A stretch of 47,019 nucleotides of DNA from JBLHUT01 sp047629975 (GCA_047629975.1 JBLHUT010000001.1:1-47019), one strand, 5' to 3'. Numbered from the stretch's first letter, positions 1 through 8,004 are shown. Notes: generated by a model not told the origin, from the sequence alone. Translations and numbers: made by a program.

Positions 1-288
1 CAGACCCCCGAAGAGGCCGCACAGGATGCGATCGACAATGATGTTCACGTCATCGGGATATCGTCACAGGCTGCCGGTCACAAAACCCTTGCCCCCAAGT
101 TGGTCGCAGCCCTCAAGGCGCAAGGCGCCGGCGAGATTCTGGTGATTTGTGGTGGTGTCATTCCGCAGCAGGACTACAAGTTTTTGTACGACGCAGGCGT
201 AAAAGCGATTTTTGGTCCCGGCACCAATATTCCCGCCGCTGCAGAGGATATTCTAAAGCTGATCCGTACCGCCCGTGCCGCACAATGA
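1..288 (+). CDS. scpA: Methylmalonyl-CoA mutase, C-terminal end (partial)
   Basis: Only the last 95 residues are present; the gene enters from the left edge in frame 1 and stops with TGA at 286-288. The protein converts (R)-methylmalonyl-CoA to succinyl-CoA using adenosylcobalamin, the last step of propionyl-CoA assimilation. What is visible is the second half of the B12-binding Rossmann domain: a VIGISS strand followed by AAGHKTL, then VICGGVIPQQDY and FGPGTNIP, which are hallmark blocks of the large mutase subunit. The cobalamin-ligating DxHxxG histidine lies upstream of the window. A related ethylmalonyl-CoA mutase or other acyl-CoA mutase is possible, but the GGVIP..DY and FGPGT blocks fit methylmalonyl-CoA mutase best. 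The next gene follows on the same strand after 66 bases. Confidence 0.85.
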   Translation, partial: QTPEEAAQDAIDNDVHVIGISSQAAGHKTLAPKLVAALKAQGAGEILVICGGVIPQQDYKFLYDAGVKAIFGPGTNIPAAAEDILKLIRTARAAQ

Positions 289-354
289 ATTCGCTGATCC
301 CTTGCAATAGCCCGCCAGACCGGCTTGCCGTAGGTCCTTTCAAGGAGCACGGGC

Positions 355-957
355 ATGAAGCTTGATCATATCGCGATCGTCGCATCCACGCTTGAGGCCG
401 GTGTTTCCTGGGTGGAGCAAGCCTTGGGTGTCCCGTTGCAGCCCGGTGGGCAGCACGCTCTTTTCGGCACCCACAATATGCTTTTGTCATTGGGCCCCGA
501 TGTCTATCTTGAGGTGATTGCCGTCGATCCTGCCGCCCCGCCCCCCGGGCGTGCACGCTGGTTCGACCTTGACCGTTTTACCGGGACACCGCGCATCGGC
601 AACTGGATTGTGAACACGGAAGATATCTCAAGTGACGTTGCGCGTCTGGGGGAACAGATCGGCCGAACGGTGCTGCTGGCGCGTGCAGACCTGAGGTGGA
701 CGATGGCCGTTCCGGACAGCGGTGTCTTGCCGTTTGACAATATTCACCCCGCGCTCATCGAATGGGGCGGGCGTCATCCGGCGCCGACCCTGATCGATCA
801 GGGCGTTAGGCTGCGGGCGCTGCATGTTTCGCATCCGCAGGCGCAGGGGTTGCAGGCATTGATCGATCTCGGGGATGACTGTGTTGTCTATGAAACCGGT
901 GCGCCGGGTTTGCGGGCGGTGTTCGATACGCCTTCGGGCCGGTGCACTCTTGGTTAG
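355..957 (+). CDS. VOC (glyoxalase-like) family protein
   Basis: A 200-residue protein starting MKLDHIAIVAST, the characteristic first strand of a vicinal-oxygen-chelate module, with an aggag ribosome binding site about 8 bases before the ATG. The opening LDHIAI histidine and the later YLEVIAVDP block match the Glyoxalase_3 type of VOC fold. The second half (residues about 120-200) is a degenerate repeat of the module ending in the short strand GRCTLG. Members of this group are mostly uncharacterised; lactoylglutathione lyase, dioxygenase or epimerase chemistry cannot be told apart here. It lies 66 bases after the mutase gene on the same strand, so co-transcription is plausible. That suggests, but does not show, a link to acyl-CoA metabolism. 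Confidence 0.8.
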   Translation: MKLDHIAIVASTLEAGVSWVEQALGVPLQPGGQHALFGTHNMLLSLGPDVYLEVIAVDPAAPPPGRARWFDLDRFTGTPRIGNWIVNTEDISSDVARLGEQIGRTVLLARADLRWTMAVPDSGVLPFDNIHPALIEWGGRHPAPTLIDQGVRLRALHVSHPQAQGLQALIDLGDDCVVYETGAPGLRAVFDTPSGRCTLG

Positions 958-1050
958 GTCACAGGCCCGCAGGCGCGTTACGTCGCTTCGGGCGTGTGGC
1001 GTGGTGAAAAAGGATGTTATGCCTTTTTTCCAGTCATTTTGGTGCACGGC

Positions 1051-1720
1051 GTGACGATCTGGACCCGTATCGCTGATGCCCTTGGCACCCTGACCTAGGG
1101 GGAGGGCCTTTCGGCTGCCTTTGACACGCTGCGCACGCCGCAGCAACGCAGTGCCGGTTTTGCGATTGCGGTAATCGCGCTTGGCGGAAAGATGGCAAAG
1201 GCCGATGGCACGGTCACCCGCGAGGAGGTCGTCGCGTTTCGGGAGGTCTTTACGATTTCAAAAACCGAAGAGCCGAATGCCGCGCATGTCTTCAACCTTG
1301 CGCGTCAGGACGTTGCCGGCTTCGAGGAATGCGCCCTCCGGATCAGCGGCATGTTCGACGAGGGGTACGCCGTTCTGGTGGATATCCTTGAAGGGTTGTT
1401 TCACATCGCAATTGCCGATGGGGTGTATCACCCTACCAGAGCCGGGCTTCGTCAAAACATTGGTGCCACATTGTCAAAAGTGCGCTTTTGGCGGTGACCG
1501 TGCGGTCTGGCGTGATCTTTGGTGTCATCAACCCGTTAACTTTGCGCAGGATCGTTGGGTTCTGGAGCAAGGCTCCAAAGCCGGATAGCCTGTTGAACGG
1601 ACTGCGAAATATTCGGAAAGCCGATATTTTTAACAGCCATCCGACCGGTCACAACCGCGATATTCGTCGCGGAGTGAGTGTCACGCAAAAGCGGTTTAAG
1701 GTCGATGCCGCCACCTGTTC
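1051..1720 (+). pseudogene. Decayed TerB/DnaJ-type co-chaperone (DjlA-like) pseudogene
   Basis: Translation from GTG 1051 gives an N-terminus like that of Rhodobacteraceae DjlA/DjiA proteins (TIWTRIADALG), interrupted by an in-frame TAG at 1096-1098. It then continues through LSAAFDTLRTP, ALGGKMAKADGTVT, VFNLARQDVAGFEE and LLEGLFH-like blocks of a TerB helical domain. After the YHP motif near 1430 the frame shifts: EPGFVKTL continues in frame 2, and the J-domain remnant reappears in frame 3 (IRKA at about 1612, HPT at 1638-1646 where HPD is expected, then RRGV). The longest intact piece is 1192-1497 (101 codons), too short to be functional. One stop, at least two frameshifts and loss of the HPD aspartate mean a dead gene; sequencing error alone would not explain so many independent lesions. 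The original role would have been a DnaK co-chaperone. Confidence 0.8.
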
Positions 1721-1722
1721 TG

Positions 1723-1762
1723 CGGGCTTTGCACCCGCCGAACTATGCCTTAGCAAAGCCCG
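1723..1762 (+). terminator. Inverted repeat, possible terminator
   Basis: CGGGCTTTGC (1723-1732) and GCAAAGCCCG (1753-1762) are perfect 10-base arms separated by 20 bases, followed on the + strand by ATTTTGC. It lies just after the co-chaperone pseudogene and before the converging hom gene. The long loop is unusual for a strong intrinsic terminator. A second, weaker inverted repeat (CCCACGC 1804-1810, GCGTGGG 1827-1833) sits next to the hom stop codon and could end hom transcription. Confidence 0.4.
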
Positions 1763-1842
1763 ATTTTGCACAGTGACTGCGCGACCGGTCCTGAACGGGT
1801 ATTCCCACGCCGCAGAATGTACCACCGCGTGGGCGGGGGCGT

Positions 1843-3126
1843 TTAGGTTTCTATGCGTAGGGCCACGGGTTTTCCCAAGACGACGCCGGTATTTGGAAAG
1901 TCGGCAAGAGCCTTATCAAGAGCGCTGCGGGACGTTTTGTGGGTTACGATCAGGACAGGTGCGCCTTTTCCATCGTGGTTGTATTGCCGCATCCGGTCGA
2001 TCGAGATGTTTGCCTGCCCCATTGTCGCGGCCACCTTTGCCAAAGCACCGGGCGTATCCTCCAGTAGCAAGCGCAGATAATAGGGGGCTGGCGTGGCGGC
2101 TTGGGTAGGTTTTGACTCCGATAGGCTGGCCACGGGTTGGCCAAACGTCGGCACCCGGATCCCCCGAGCAAGGTCCATGATATCGGCCATGACCGCACTG
2201 GCTGTCGGGCCTTCACCCGCACCCGGACCGCGCAAAACGATCTGCCCGACATAGTTACCCTCGAGCACAACCATGTTCGTGGCGCCTTCAAGTTGGCCCA
2301 ACGGAGCCTTTGCCGACACAAGGCACGGCGACATTCGTTGTTCCAGACCGCGCTCTGTCATCTGTGCGATACCAAGAAGCTTGATCCGGTATCCCATGTC
2401 ATCAGCATGCCGGATATCCTCGATCGAAATCCGTTCGATCCCTTCCAGCTCCATTGCGCCAAAGTTCACCTGCGTCCCGAAGGCCACCGCAGCCAGAAGT
2501 GCCAACTTGTGACCGGCATCGATTCCCCCCACATCAAGCGTCGGGTCCGCCTCGAGATATCCAAGTTGCTTGGCCTCCTCAAAGACCTCCTCATAAGGCA
2601 GGCCCGCACTTTCCATCCGTGTCAGGATGTAATTGCAGGTGCCGTTCATCACGCCCATCACGCGGGTCATCCGGTTGCCCGACAGCCCTTCGGTCAGGGC
2701 CTTCATCACGGGAATTCCGCCAGCAACAGCGGCCTCGAACCGGATTGTGGCACCGTTTGCTTCGGCAAGTGTTGCCAATTCCCGACCATGCACCGCCAGC
2801 AAGGCCTTGTTGGCGGTGACCACGTCCTTACCGGACGCAAGCGCCACTTCGATGGCGGCCTTTGCCGGACCATCGCTTCCCCCGATGAGTTCGACAAACA
2901 CGTCGATGTCTGTGCGCGCCGCAAGTGCTACGGGGTCATCCTCCCAAGCGTAGCCTGTGAGGGATACGCCCCTGTCTTTACTGCGGCTTTGTGCTGAAAC
3001 AGCCGATAAAGTCACAGAGCGACCAGCGCGGAGCATCAAAAGATCCGTCTCGGATTGTAAGATTTTTACTACTCCGGCACCAACGGTCCCGAGACCGGCA
3101 ATTCCGAGGCGAAGGGGGGGTGTCAT
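1843..3126 (-). CDS. hom: Homoserine dehydrogenase
   Basis: A 427-residue enzyme that reduces aspartate semialdehyde to homoserine with NAD(P)H, the branch point to threonine and methionine. The N-terminal nucleotide-binding fold carries GIAGLGTVGAG (residues 8-18). The catalytic domain shows VTANKALLA around 105, AAVAGGIP around 132, the NGTCNYILT signature near 161-169, and the DPTLDVGGIDAGHKLALL block with the substrate-binding Asp and catalytic Lys. The C-terminal 80 residues form an ACT domain (YYLRLLLEDTPGALAKV), which in this family senses threonine. Length and order match full-length single-function enzymes. Start ATG has ggagag upstream. It stands alone, converging on the pseudogene region and followed upstream by a small lipoprotein gene in the same direction. 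Confidence 0.95.
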   Translation of the reverse strand: MTPPLRLGIAGLGTVGAGVVKILQSETDLLMLRAGRSVTLSAVSAQSRSKDRGVSLTGYAWEDDPVALAARTDIDVFVELIGGSDGPAKAAIEVALASGKDVVTANKALLAVHGRELATLAEANGATIRFEAAVAGGIPVMKALTEGLSGNRMTRVMGVMNGTCNYILTRMESAGLPYEEVFEEAKQLGYLEADPTLDVGGIDAGHKLALLAAVAFGTQVNFGAMELEGIERISIEDIRHADDMGYRIKLLGIAQMTERGLEQRMSPCLVSAKAPLGQLEGATNMVVLEGNYVGQIVLRGPGAGEGPTASAVMADIMDLARGIRVPTFGQPVASLSESKPTQAATPAPYYLRLLLEDTPGALAKVAATMGQANISIDRMRQYNHDGKGAPVLIVTHKTSRSALDKALADFPNTGVVLGKPVALRIET

Positions 3127-3271
3127 GTCAAAGCTCTCCGGCCACTTGCAACTGTCCTCGCTCTAGCTGGAATTGCGACAGGTTGCAACGCGTGGGCGCG
3201 TGTCCCGGGGGGGTGGTGGCGCAAAATGCCGTGCCAAAGCAGGGACGGCGTTTGTGGTCACAACCGAGGGG

Positions 3272-3505
3272 TCAGGGGGCTGTCAAAGCAGCCGCCTTGC
3301 GCCGCAGCGCGTCGGCACGCCCTTGCACCGACAAGGCCGCGTCTGCGCTTGATATGTCCTCAGGCCCGGTTGCTAAAAGTTTGTCAATATCGGCAATGGC
3401 AGGATAGGGGGCGGATCTTGCGGCTTCGCTTGTGCTGGCTTCAACCTCGGGAAAACCGGCGCATCCCGACACGGTAACCGCGCACAACAAAGCCAACAGT
3501 CGCAT
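3272..3505 (-). CDS. Small exported lipoprotein, 77 aa
   Basis: A short protein beginning MRLLALLCAVTVSGC: a positively charged start, a hydrophobic stretch and a VSGC lipobox with the lipidated Cys at residue 15, so it is very likely a lipoprotein processed by signal peptidase II. The mature part (62 residues) is acidic and alanine-rich, with PYPAIADIDKLL and a helical C-terminus (DALRRKAAALTAP). A gggag ribosome binding site precedes the ATG. I do not recognise a defined family; similar small lipoproteins sit upstream of hom in related genomes as I recall, but that is memory and not shown here. The 145 bases between it and hom hold no obvious gene. Confidence 0.7.
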   Translation of the reverse strand: MRLLALLCAVTVSGCAGFPEVEASTSEAARSAPYPAIADIDKLLATGPEDISSADAALSVQGRADALRRKAAALTAP

Positions 3506-3691
3506 CCCAGCGTCTCCCCTTGATCAGGAATCACTCTAACGGTTCAGGCGCGCATTGCACAAGTGGGGCTGTGATGTGCGCAAGTGTTCGGGCCTGAACA
3601 CTGCGCCGGGCCCAACACCTGATGGGTGTGGCCCGTTGGCCACGCGCCTCCTGTGGCGGGAGCGCTCCGTTTCACAACGCGCCCGCTGGCC

Positions 3692-4603
3692 CTAGTGGAC
3701 AGGTTTGATAAACGTGCCGTTGCGCAACTCTTTCATCGCTGTCCTCAGTTCGGCTTGGGTGTTCATCACAATCGGGCCGTGCCATGCGACCGGCTCCTCG
3801 ATCGGAGCCCCCGAAATCAGCAAGAAACGCACGCCCTGCGGACCGGCCTGAACCGTGACCTCGTCGCCGGTTCCAAACCGGATAAGTGTACGGTCCCCTG
3901 ACAGATCCCTGATATTGACCTCCTGGCCGGCGACTTCCTTTTCAAGCAGAATGCCCGATGGGGCCGATGCATCTGCAAATGCCGCCGCGCCCTCAAAGAC
4001 ATAGGCAAATGCCCGGCGGTATGTATCTATTCTGAATGTCTTTTTCACGCCAGCAGGTACCGTGATATCCAGATACTGCGGATCGGCGGCAATGCCGTCT
4101 ACCGGGCCGGTTTTGCCCCAGAAACTGCCGACGATAACCTTTACGCGCGTGCCGTCGTCATCGATGATCTCCGGAATTTCCGTACCTTGCACGTCTTGAT
4201 ACCGCGGTGCCACCATCTTTTGGGCAGCAGGCAGGTTGCCCCAAAGTTGAAAGCCGTGCATCTGGCCCTTGGAGTTTCCATGCGGCATTTCCTGATGCAA
4301 AATGCCTGACCCTGCGGTCATCCACTGAACGTCGCCCGCCCCCAGTGTGCCTTCGTTGCCAAGGCTGTCGCCGTGATCGACTGTCCCGTTCAGGACATAA
4401 GTTATGGTTTCGATCCCGCGATGCGGGTGCCACGGAAACCCCGCTTTGTAATCCTCGGGGCGTTCGTTTCGGAAATCGTCGAAAAGCAGAAAGGGGTCCA
4501 GCTCGCTTGGATCCTGAAAGCCGAATGCACGGTGCAATTTTACACCCGCACCTTCCATTGTCGGAATGGCGCGGCGGGTTTCCAAAGTGGGTCTGATAGA
4601 CAT
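3692..4603 (-). CDS. Pirin family protein
   Basis: A 303-residue bicupin protein. The N-terminal cupin has DPFLLFDDF, FPWHPHRGIETITYVLNG and SGILHQEMP. The metal-binding set His59, His61, His103 and Glu105 corresponds to the iron ligands of pirins, so quercetinase-type oxygenase or redox-sensing activity is possible. The C-terminal cupin (from about 185) includes YAYVFEG-like and LIRFGTGDEV blocks. Bacterial pirins have varied roles (quercetin dioxygenase, regulation of pyruvate dehydrogenase), so no substrate is assigned. The next 186 bases downstream hold no gene; a GTGGCC-cgtt-GGCCAC hairpin (3628-3643) there might end its transcript. It appears to be a single-gene unit. Confidence 0.9.
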   Translation of the reverse strand: MSIRPTLETRRAIPTMEGAGVKLHRAFGFQDPSELDPFLLFDDFRNERPEDYKAGFPWHPHRGIETITYVLNGTVDHGDSLGNEGTLGAGDVQWMTAGSGILHQEMPHGNSKGQMHGFQLWGNLPAAQKMVAPRYQDVQGTEIPEIIDDDGTRVKVIVGSFWGKTGPVDGIAADPQYLDITVPAGVKKTFRIDTYRRAFAYVFEGAAAFADASAPSGILLEKEVAGQEVNIRDLSGDRTLIRFGTGDEVTVQAGPQGVRFLLISGAPIEEPVAWHGPIVMNTQAELRTAMKELRNGTFIKPVH

Positions 4604-4758
4604 TTGTGCTCTCCGGTCGTTGGTTGCTTGATCCTGAATTAAGCGTCAACCGGGCGTAAAACAATGGAACACACGTATCGTTTGCCACACGCTGTCTGTG
4701 CAAAAATGAACAGATCCTTCAACTTGCGCTATTTGTGGTGCTTGCAAGAGCGCGTGGA

Positions 4759-4974
4759 TCAGCCCAGAAGGATGCCGACAACGACTATCATCAAACCGAT
4801 CGCCGATGTCAAAAACGCCCCTAGGTTATAGCCCACGACCTTTTGCAGTTTGTCCCGCAACGCCTGATCGTCAAGACCTGCCTTGCGGGCGCGCGCCACG
4901 ATCACAATACACCAGATAATGCCACAAAGTCCTGCGGCTGACAAAAGCGCGCCAATGTAAATCAAGGGTTCCAA
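4759..4974 (-). CDS. Small two-helix membrane protein, 71 aa
   Basis: The product reads (M)EPLIYIGALLSAAG and so on, with two hydrophobic helices (about residues 3-24 and 48-70) around a short basic, charged loop (ARARKAGLDDQALRDKLQK). I place the start at TTG 4974, because agagg lies about 8 bases upstream and the protein then begins directly with the first helix. An open frame runs further to 5082, but that extension is basic, lacks membrane character and would overlap the promoter region of the divergent gapR gene. It resembles conserved hypothetical proteins of Rhodobacteraceae; I know of no function. It is divergent from gapR, with 145 bases between the two starts. Confidence 0.65.
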   Translation of the reverse strand: MEPLIYIGALLSAAGLCGIIWCIVIVARARKAGLDDQALRDKLQKVVGYNLGAFLTSAIGLMIVVVGILLG

Positions 4975-5119
4975 CGGGCCGGCCTCTTTGTTGCGACGTA
5001 CGTTTCTAGCACGCCAGCTAACGGCTTTTACCCGATGAGGCAAGCTTCTCCCCTTGCGGCAAACCCGAACGGATTGTAGCACAAAGACTGAACAGATTTT
5101 CCAGCATGAGGCGCAACAG

Positions 5120-5380
5120 ATGAGCGATGATATTACAGACAGCAGTTACAGGGTAACAGCAGACGAGCTGCGCCAGTTCATCGAGCGGCTGGAGCGTTTG
5201 GCATCGGAAAAGAAAGACATTGCCGAACAGGAAAAAGAGGTGATGGCCGAGGCAAAGGGCAGAGGCTATGACACCAAGGTCATTCGCAAGGTCATTGCGC
5301 TTCGCAAGCGTGAACCCGATGACATTGCCGAAGAAGAAGCAGTGCTGGAAATGTACAAAGAAGCGCTCGGCATGCAATAG
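5120..5380 (+). CDS. gapR: GapR nucleoid-associated protein (DUF2312)
   Basis: An 86-residue coiled-coil protein of the DUF2312 family. The segment YRVTADELRQFIERLERL, then KKDIAEQEKEVMAEAKGRGYD and TKVIRKVIALRKRE, is the family signature. Caulobacter GapR forms a clamp that binds overtwisted, AT-rich DNA ahead of replication and transcription and stimulates type II topoisomerases; this homologue should act the same way. I chose ATG 5120 (MSDDITDSSYRV) as the start because the domain begins at once. An in-frame ATG at 5054 would add 22 unrelated residues and overlap the divergent promoter. It is followed by a clear hairpin terminator. Confidence 0.93.
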   Translation: MSDDITDSSYRVTADELRQFIERLERLASEKKDIAEQEKEVMAEAKGRGYDTKVIRKVIALRKREPDDIAEEEAVLEMYKEALGMQ

Positions 5381-5387
5381 TGCGCGC

Positions 5388-5416
5388 CCCAAGCGTCAAA
5401 GATGTTGACGCTTGGG
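5388..5416 (+). terminator. Hairpin terminator after gapR
   Basis: CCCAAGCGTCAA (5388-5399) pairs perfectly with TTGACGCTTGGG (5405-5416) around a 5-base loop, only 7 bases after the gapR stop. It is followed by cgtttgattg, a weak U-rich tail. The minus-strand genes from 5526 upwards also end near here, so it may work in both directions. From 5417 to 5525 I see nothing further. Confidence 0.75.
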
Positions 5417-5525
5417 CGTTTGATTGATCATCCGTTCGCGCATGCGGGGACCCGTCCCTGCGACTGGTCCGCTGCGCTGTTGGGAGGCTGCCATTAAACT
5501 GGGCGACCTATAATCCAACCAGTTC

Positions 5526-5651
5526 TTAATCCAAACGGACAGACGGTCCTGAAAAGGTATCCTGACTGGAAAAACCGAATTCGTGAAGGGCGAAGTTCGA
5601 TCCAACTGCGATCAGTATCATTGCGGCAAATGCCGTAAGCATAGCTTTCAT
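5526..5651 (-). CDS. 41-aa membrane or exported peptide following the cytochrome c gene
   Basis: A short frame from ATG 5651 to TAA 5526 with a strong aaggag ribosome binding site 6-7 bases upstream. The product opens MKAMLTAFAAMILIAVGS, a single hydrophobic segment, then a short polar tail ending in SGPSVRLD. The ATG starts one base after the TAA of the upstream WD40-cytochrome c frame (5653-5655), so translation is probably coupled. I recall similar ~40-residue proteins (one helix, GFSS motif, ending VRLD) in Roseobacter genomes but know of no function. The intact frame, good ribosome binding site and position argue that this is a real gene, even though its upstream partner is broken. Confidence 0.65.
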   Translation of the reverse strand: MKAMLTAFAAMILIAVGSNFALHEFGFSSQDTFSGPSVRLD

Positions 5652-5652
5652 A

Positions 5653-6796
5653 TTATTGCTCCTTTGTGGCAGTGATGGGCTGTCGTAAGTAAGTGATCAG
5701 ATCCTTGCGATCGTCTTCTTTTACGATACGTTGCATTGGTATCTTTGTGCCCAGTATGTAGTGGTCCGGGACTTCGTCGAACAGGGCAATTCTCGTGTTG
5801 GCGCCCCATATAATTTCTGATCCCTCCAAAATGCTGGAACAGCTGTAACCGGCGACTGTTCCAGCGCGTCTTCCGAACAGTTCATAGAGTGTCGGGCCGG
5901 CCCTTCGGGCGGATCCGGGGGGTGTCGTGTGACAGATCGAGCATTTGCGTTTGAACTGTCGTTCGCCGTTTGGCACGGTTGTTGGATCGACCAGAAAAGA
6001 CCGCTCCGCGGTGGGCATTGGACCATAGGCGGCCATTGTGACAACGGGCCATGAATACATCACGTTGTCCGCCCCCTTGCATGGATGTTCGTGCCCTTGG
6101 GCGAAATTGCTAAAGCCCGGATCGGGCTTCGTGCGGCGGTCCGAAGGTCACGTGTGATCCGCCATGCGGCTGTGTCGATCAGCATGATGAAGCCTTCACT
6201 TCGCCCACAGCCAACTGATGTTGCAACGCAACATCGGCCATTGCGAGGATCGGCCTGCGCTCAAGCGAAAAGTCCCGCCAGGGTGCGCCGATGGTGATGT
6301 CTACACGCCGTGTGCCATCTGAATTGAACGCAACCGTGTTAACGCCGGCTTTGTGGCCTGACAAAAACCGTGGTGGGCTGCCGTCGTCGGCCCATAATCC
6401 GATGCTGCCATCCCAGCTGGCCGATGCCACCAATCCACCCGAAGGCGAGACCGCAAGCGCCGTGATCCTGGCTTGATGCGTGCCGCGCAATGCGCCTTTC
6501 CGGGTGCTTAGGTCCCAGTCGATGAGGGCAAAGTTGTCGCCCGCCGACACCAGTCGCGCCTCGTCCACAAACGCCACGGCATTCACTGCTGCGCGGTGTC
6601 CTTCAAGCCATTCCGGCTTCTGGGTCTTCCAGAGTCCGACCGAATTGTCGAAGCTGGCTGTTGCCACCTGACCGGATCGTGCCGACACGGCGATGTCCAT
6701 AACCGGCCCGCCGTGTCCTTTGAGGGTAAAGAACTCGTATGCCTGCGCCATCGGGGCACAGGCAGCAAAGGCGATCAAAAGACACCTTCCGAGCAT
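5653..6796 (-). pseudogene. WD40-repeat/cytochrome c fusion, frameshifted
   Basis: The gene starts at ATG 6796 with a signal peptide (MLGRCLLIAFAACAPMAQA) and runs through WD40 blades (LKGHGGPVMDIAVS, LEGHRAAVNAVAF, ALAVSPSGGLVASASWDGSIGLW, LSGHKAGVNTVAF). After ...QLAVGEVK near 6194 a one-base loss ends the frame at 6179. The reading continues in the next frame as GFIMLIDTAAWRIT to SPIRALAISPKGTNIHA, then shifts again near 6077 into NVMYSWPV. After that comes a class I cytochrome c domain with CSICH haem motif, RRAGPTLYELFGRRAGT and IPMQRI, stopping at 5653. Blade order also suggests a missing segment after NSDGTR (6300 region). The expected axial Met in the usual K-M-P motif is Ile here (GTKIPM). 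Intact relatives would be periplasmic electron carriers. It lies 5 bases after the formate dehydrogenase gamma gene, so it belongs to that operon. Confidence 0.8.
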
Positions 6797-6801
6797 CGCG
6801 G

Positions 6802-8004
6802 TTATTCCGCAGGCGTGGCGCCTTTTGGCGCTGCTGCCTTTTTGGCCTCGACCTCCTCGACCCACAGGTTGTGGTGCTCGCGAGCCCATTGCTCTTCGAC
6901 ATGACCCGTTCCCATCGCGTCATAGGCGCCTTCCATACCGACCGAGCCGATGTAGATATGCGCAAGGATCACAGCCATCAGGCCAAAGCTGACGATGGCG
7001 TGCCACATTTGCGACATCTGCATCTCTTCGTGCGGTGCAAGTTGCTCCGGAAAGGCGGCCAGCCCCAGTAGGTCAGGAATGCCCAATTCGTTCAGTTTTG
7101 CAAAGGTCGGTGCAAACATGTGCAACTCGAACGGAAACAGCAGCGACACGCCGGACACCGAAATGGACGTGCCCAAAACAATGACAGACCAGAAGATAAG
7201 CTTTTGCCCTGCATTGAACTTCTTTGCCGGAGGATGCCCGCCGCCCAGAATTCCACCGCCTCTGACAAGCCACATAATGTCGGTTTTGTCGGGCAGATTG
7301 TGGATCACCCACATGAAGAAGATCATCACCAGCGCGATCATGAACGCCCATGAGACATTGTTGTGGACCCATTTCGACGCGATCGCGAGGATCGAGAAAG
7401 ATTCGTGCCCGAACACGGGGATAAGCACCATGCGCCCGAACAGCGATACAAGCCCTGTAATGGCCAGCAGGATGAAAGACCCGGCCAGCAGCCAGTGGCC
7501 GAAACGCTCGAATGCCTTGAAGCGTTCGATCTTGCGGCCGGTGATCTCGCCGTCGATACGAATGCGTCCGCGGATCAGGTAAAAGACCGCCAGCAGTGCA
7601 ATTGTCCCTGCAAGCACATAGCCGCCGTACGTCGCCAGAGGACCGGAGCGGAACTCCAGCCATCTCATGCCGCCATCTTGAATAAGAACTGTGGCTTCGA
7701 TTCCGCCCGCGGAAATTGTCGTGTCGGCCGAGCCGTAACGCATTGCCCGCCACAGATCAGGGTCCGAAGAGCCGCCCAGTGTCCCGAGTTGGTTCACAAT
7801 TCCTGCCGCATTGTCGGGGTTGCCGGTTTCGTCGCGCCGGAAGGCGTCATCGATCCGCACTCCGTTTTGACGCGCCATGATGTCATCAAGCGTTTGAGCA
7901 CCGCCTGTGACGCTGCGATCGACCGGTGCGGTGTCTTGTGCGCTTGCCATACCCGCGCACAGCACGAGCGTTAAAACCTTAAGAAATAATCCGAACTTTG
8001 CCAC
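6802..8004 (-). CDS. Formate dehydrogenase gamma subunit (cytochrome b556-type)
   Basis: A 400-residue integral membrane di-haem cytochrome b of the Ni/Fe-hydrogenase/FDH-N gamma family, which passes electrons from a periplasmic formate dehydrogenase to quinone. A signal-like first helix (residues 1-20) is followed by a ~110-residue periplasmic extension (LDDIMARQNGVRIDD, then AMRYGSADTTISAGG). Then come four core helices with the expected histidines in FERFGHWLLAGSF, SKWVHNNVSWAF, VIHNLPDK and SQMWHAIVSFGLMAVILAHIYIG. I use GTG 8004 as start because agggaga lies 6 bases upstream and the signal peptide follows directly. Oddly, no alpha (molybdopterin) or beta (FeS) subunit is nearby: the upstream neighbour is a BKACE enzyme. 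Either the catalytic genes are elsewhere or this is an operon remnant. Confidence 0.87.
   Translation of the reverse strand: MAKFGLFLKVLTLVLCAGMASAQDTAPVDRSVTGGAQTLDDIMARQNGVRIDDAFRRDETGNPDNAAGIVNQLGTLGGSSDPDLWRAMRYGSADTTISAGGIEATVLIQDGGMRWLEFRSGPLATYGGYVLAGTIALLAVFYLIRGRIRIDGEITGRKIERFKAFERFGHWLLAGSFILLAITGLVSLFGRMVLIPVFGHESFSILAIASKWVHNNVSWAFMIALVMIFFMWVIHNLPDKTDIMWLVRGGGILGGGHPPAKKFNAGQKLIFWSVIVLGTSISVSGVSLLFPFELHMFAPTFAKLNELGIPDLLGLAAFPEQLAPHEEMQMSQMWHAIVSFGLMAVILAHIYIGSVGMEGAYDAMGTGHVEEQWAREHHNLWVEEVEAKKAAAPKGATPAE

Noticed and set aside
1488..2108. 206-codon frame on the + strand as a single gene
   Set aside because: Its first part is the J-domain remnant of the pseudogene and its second part overlaps hom antisense, so it is not one gene.
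5054..5119. Longer gapR start
   Set aside because: The 22 extra residues are unrelated to the family, which begins at the MSDD site with the conserved domain following directly.
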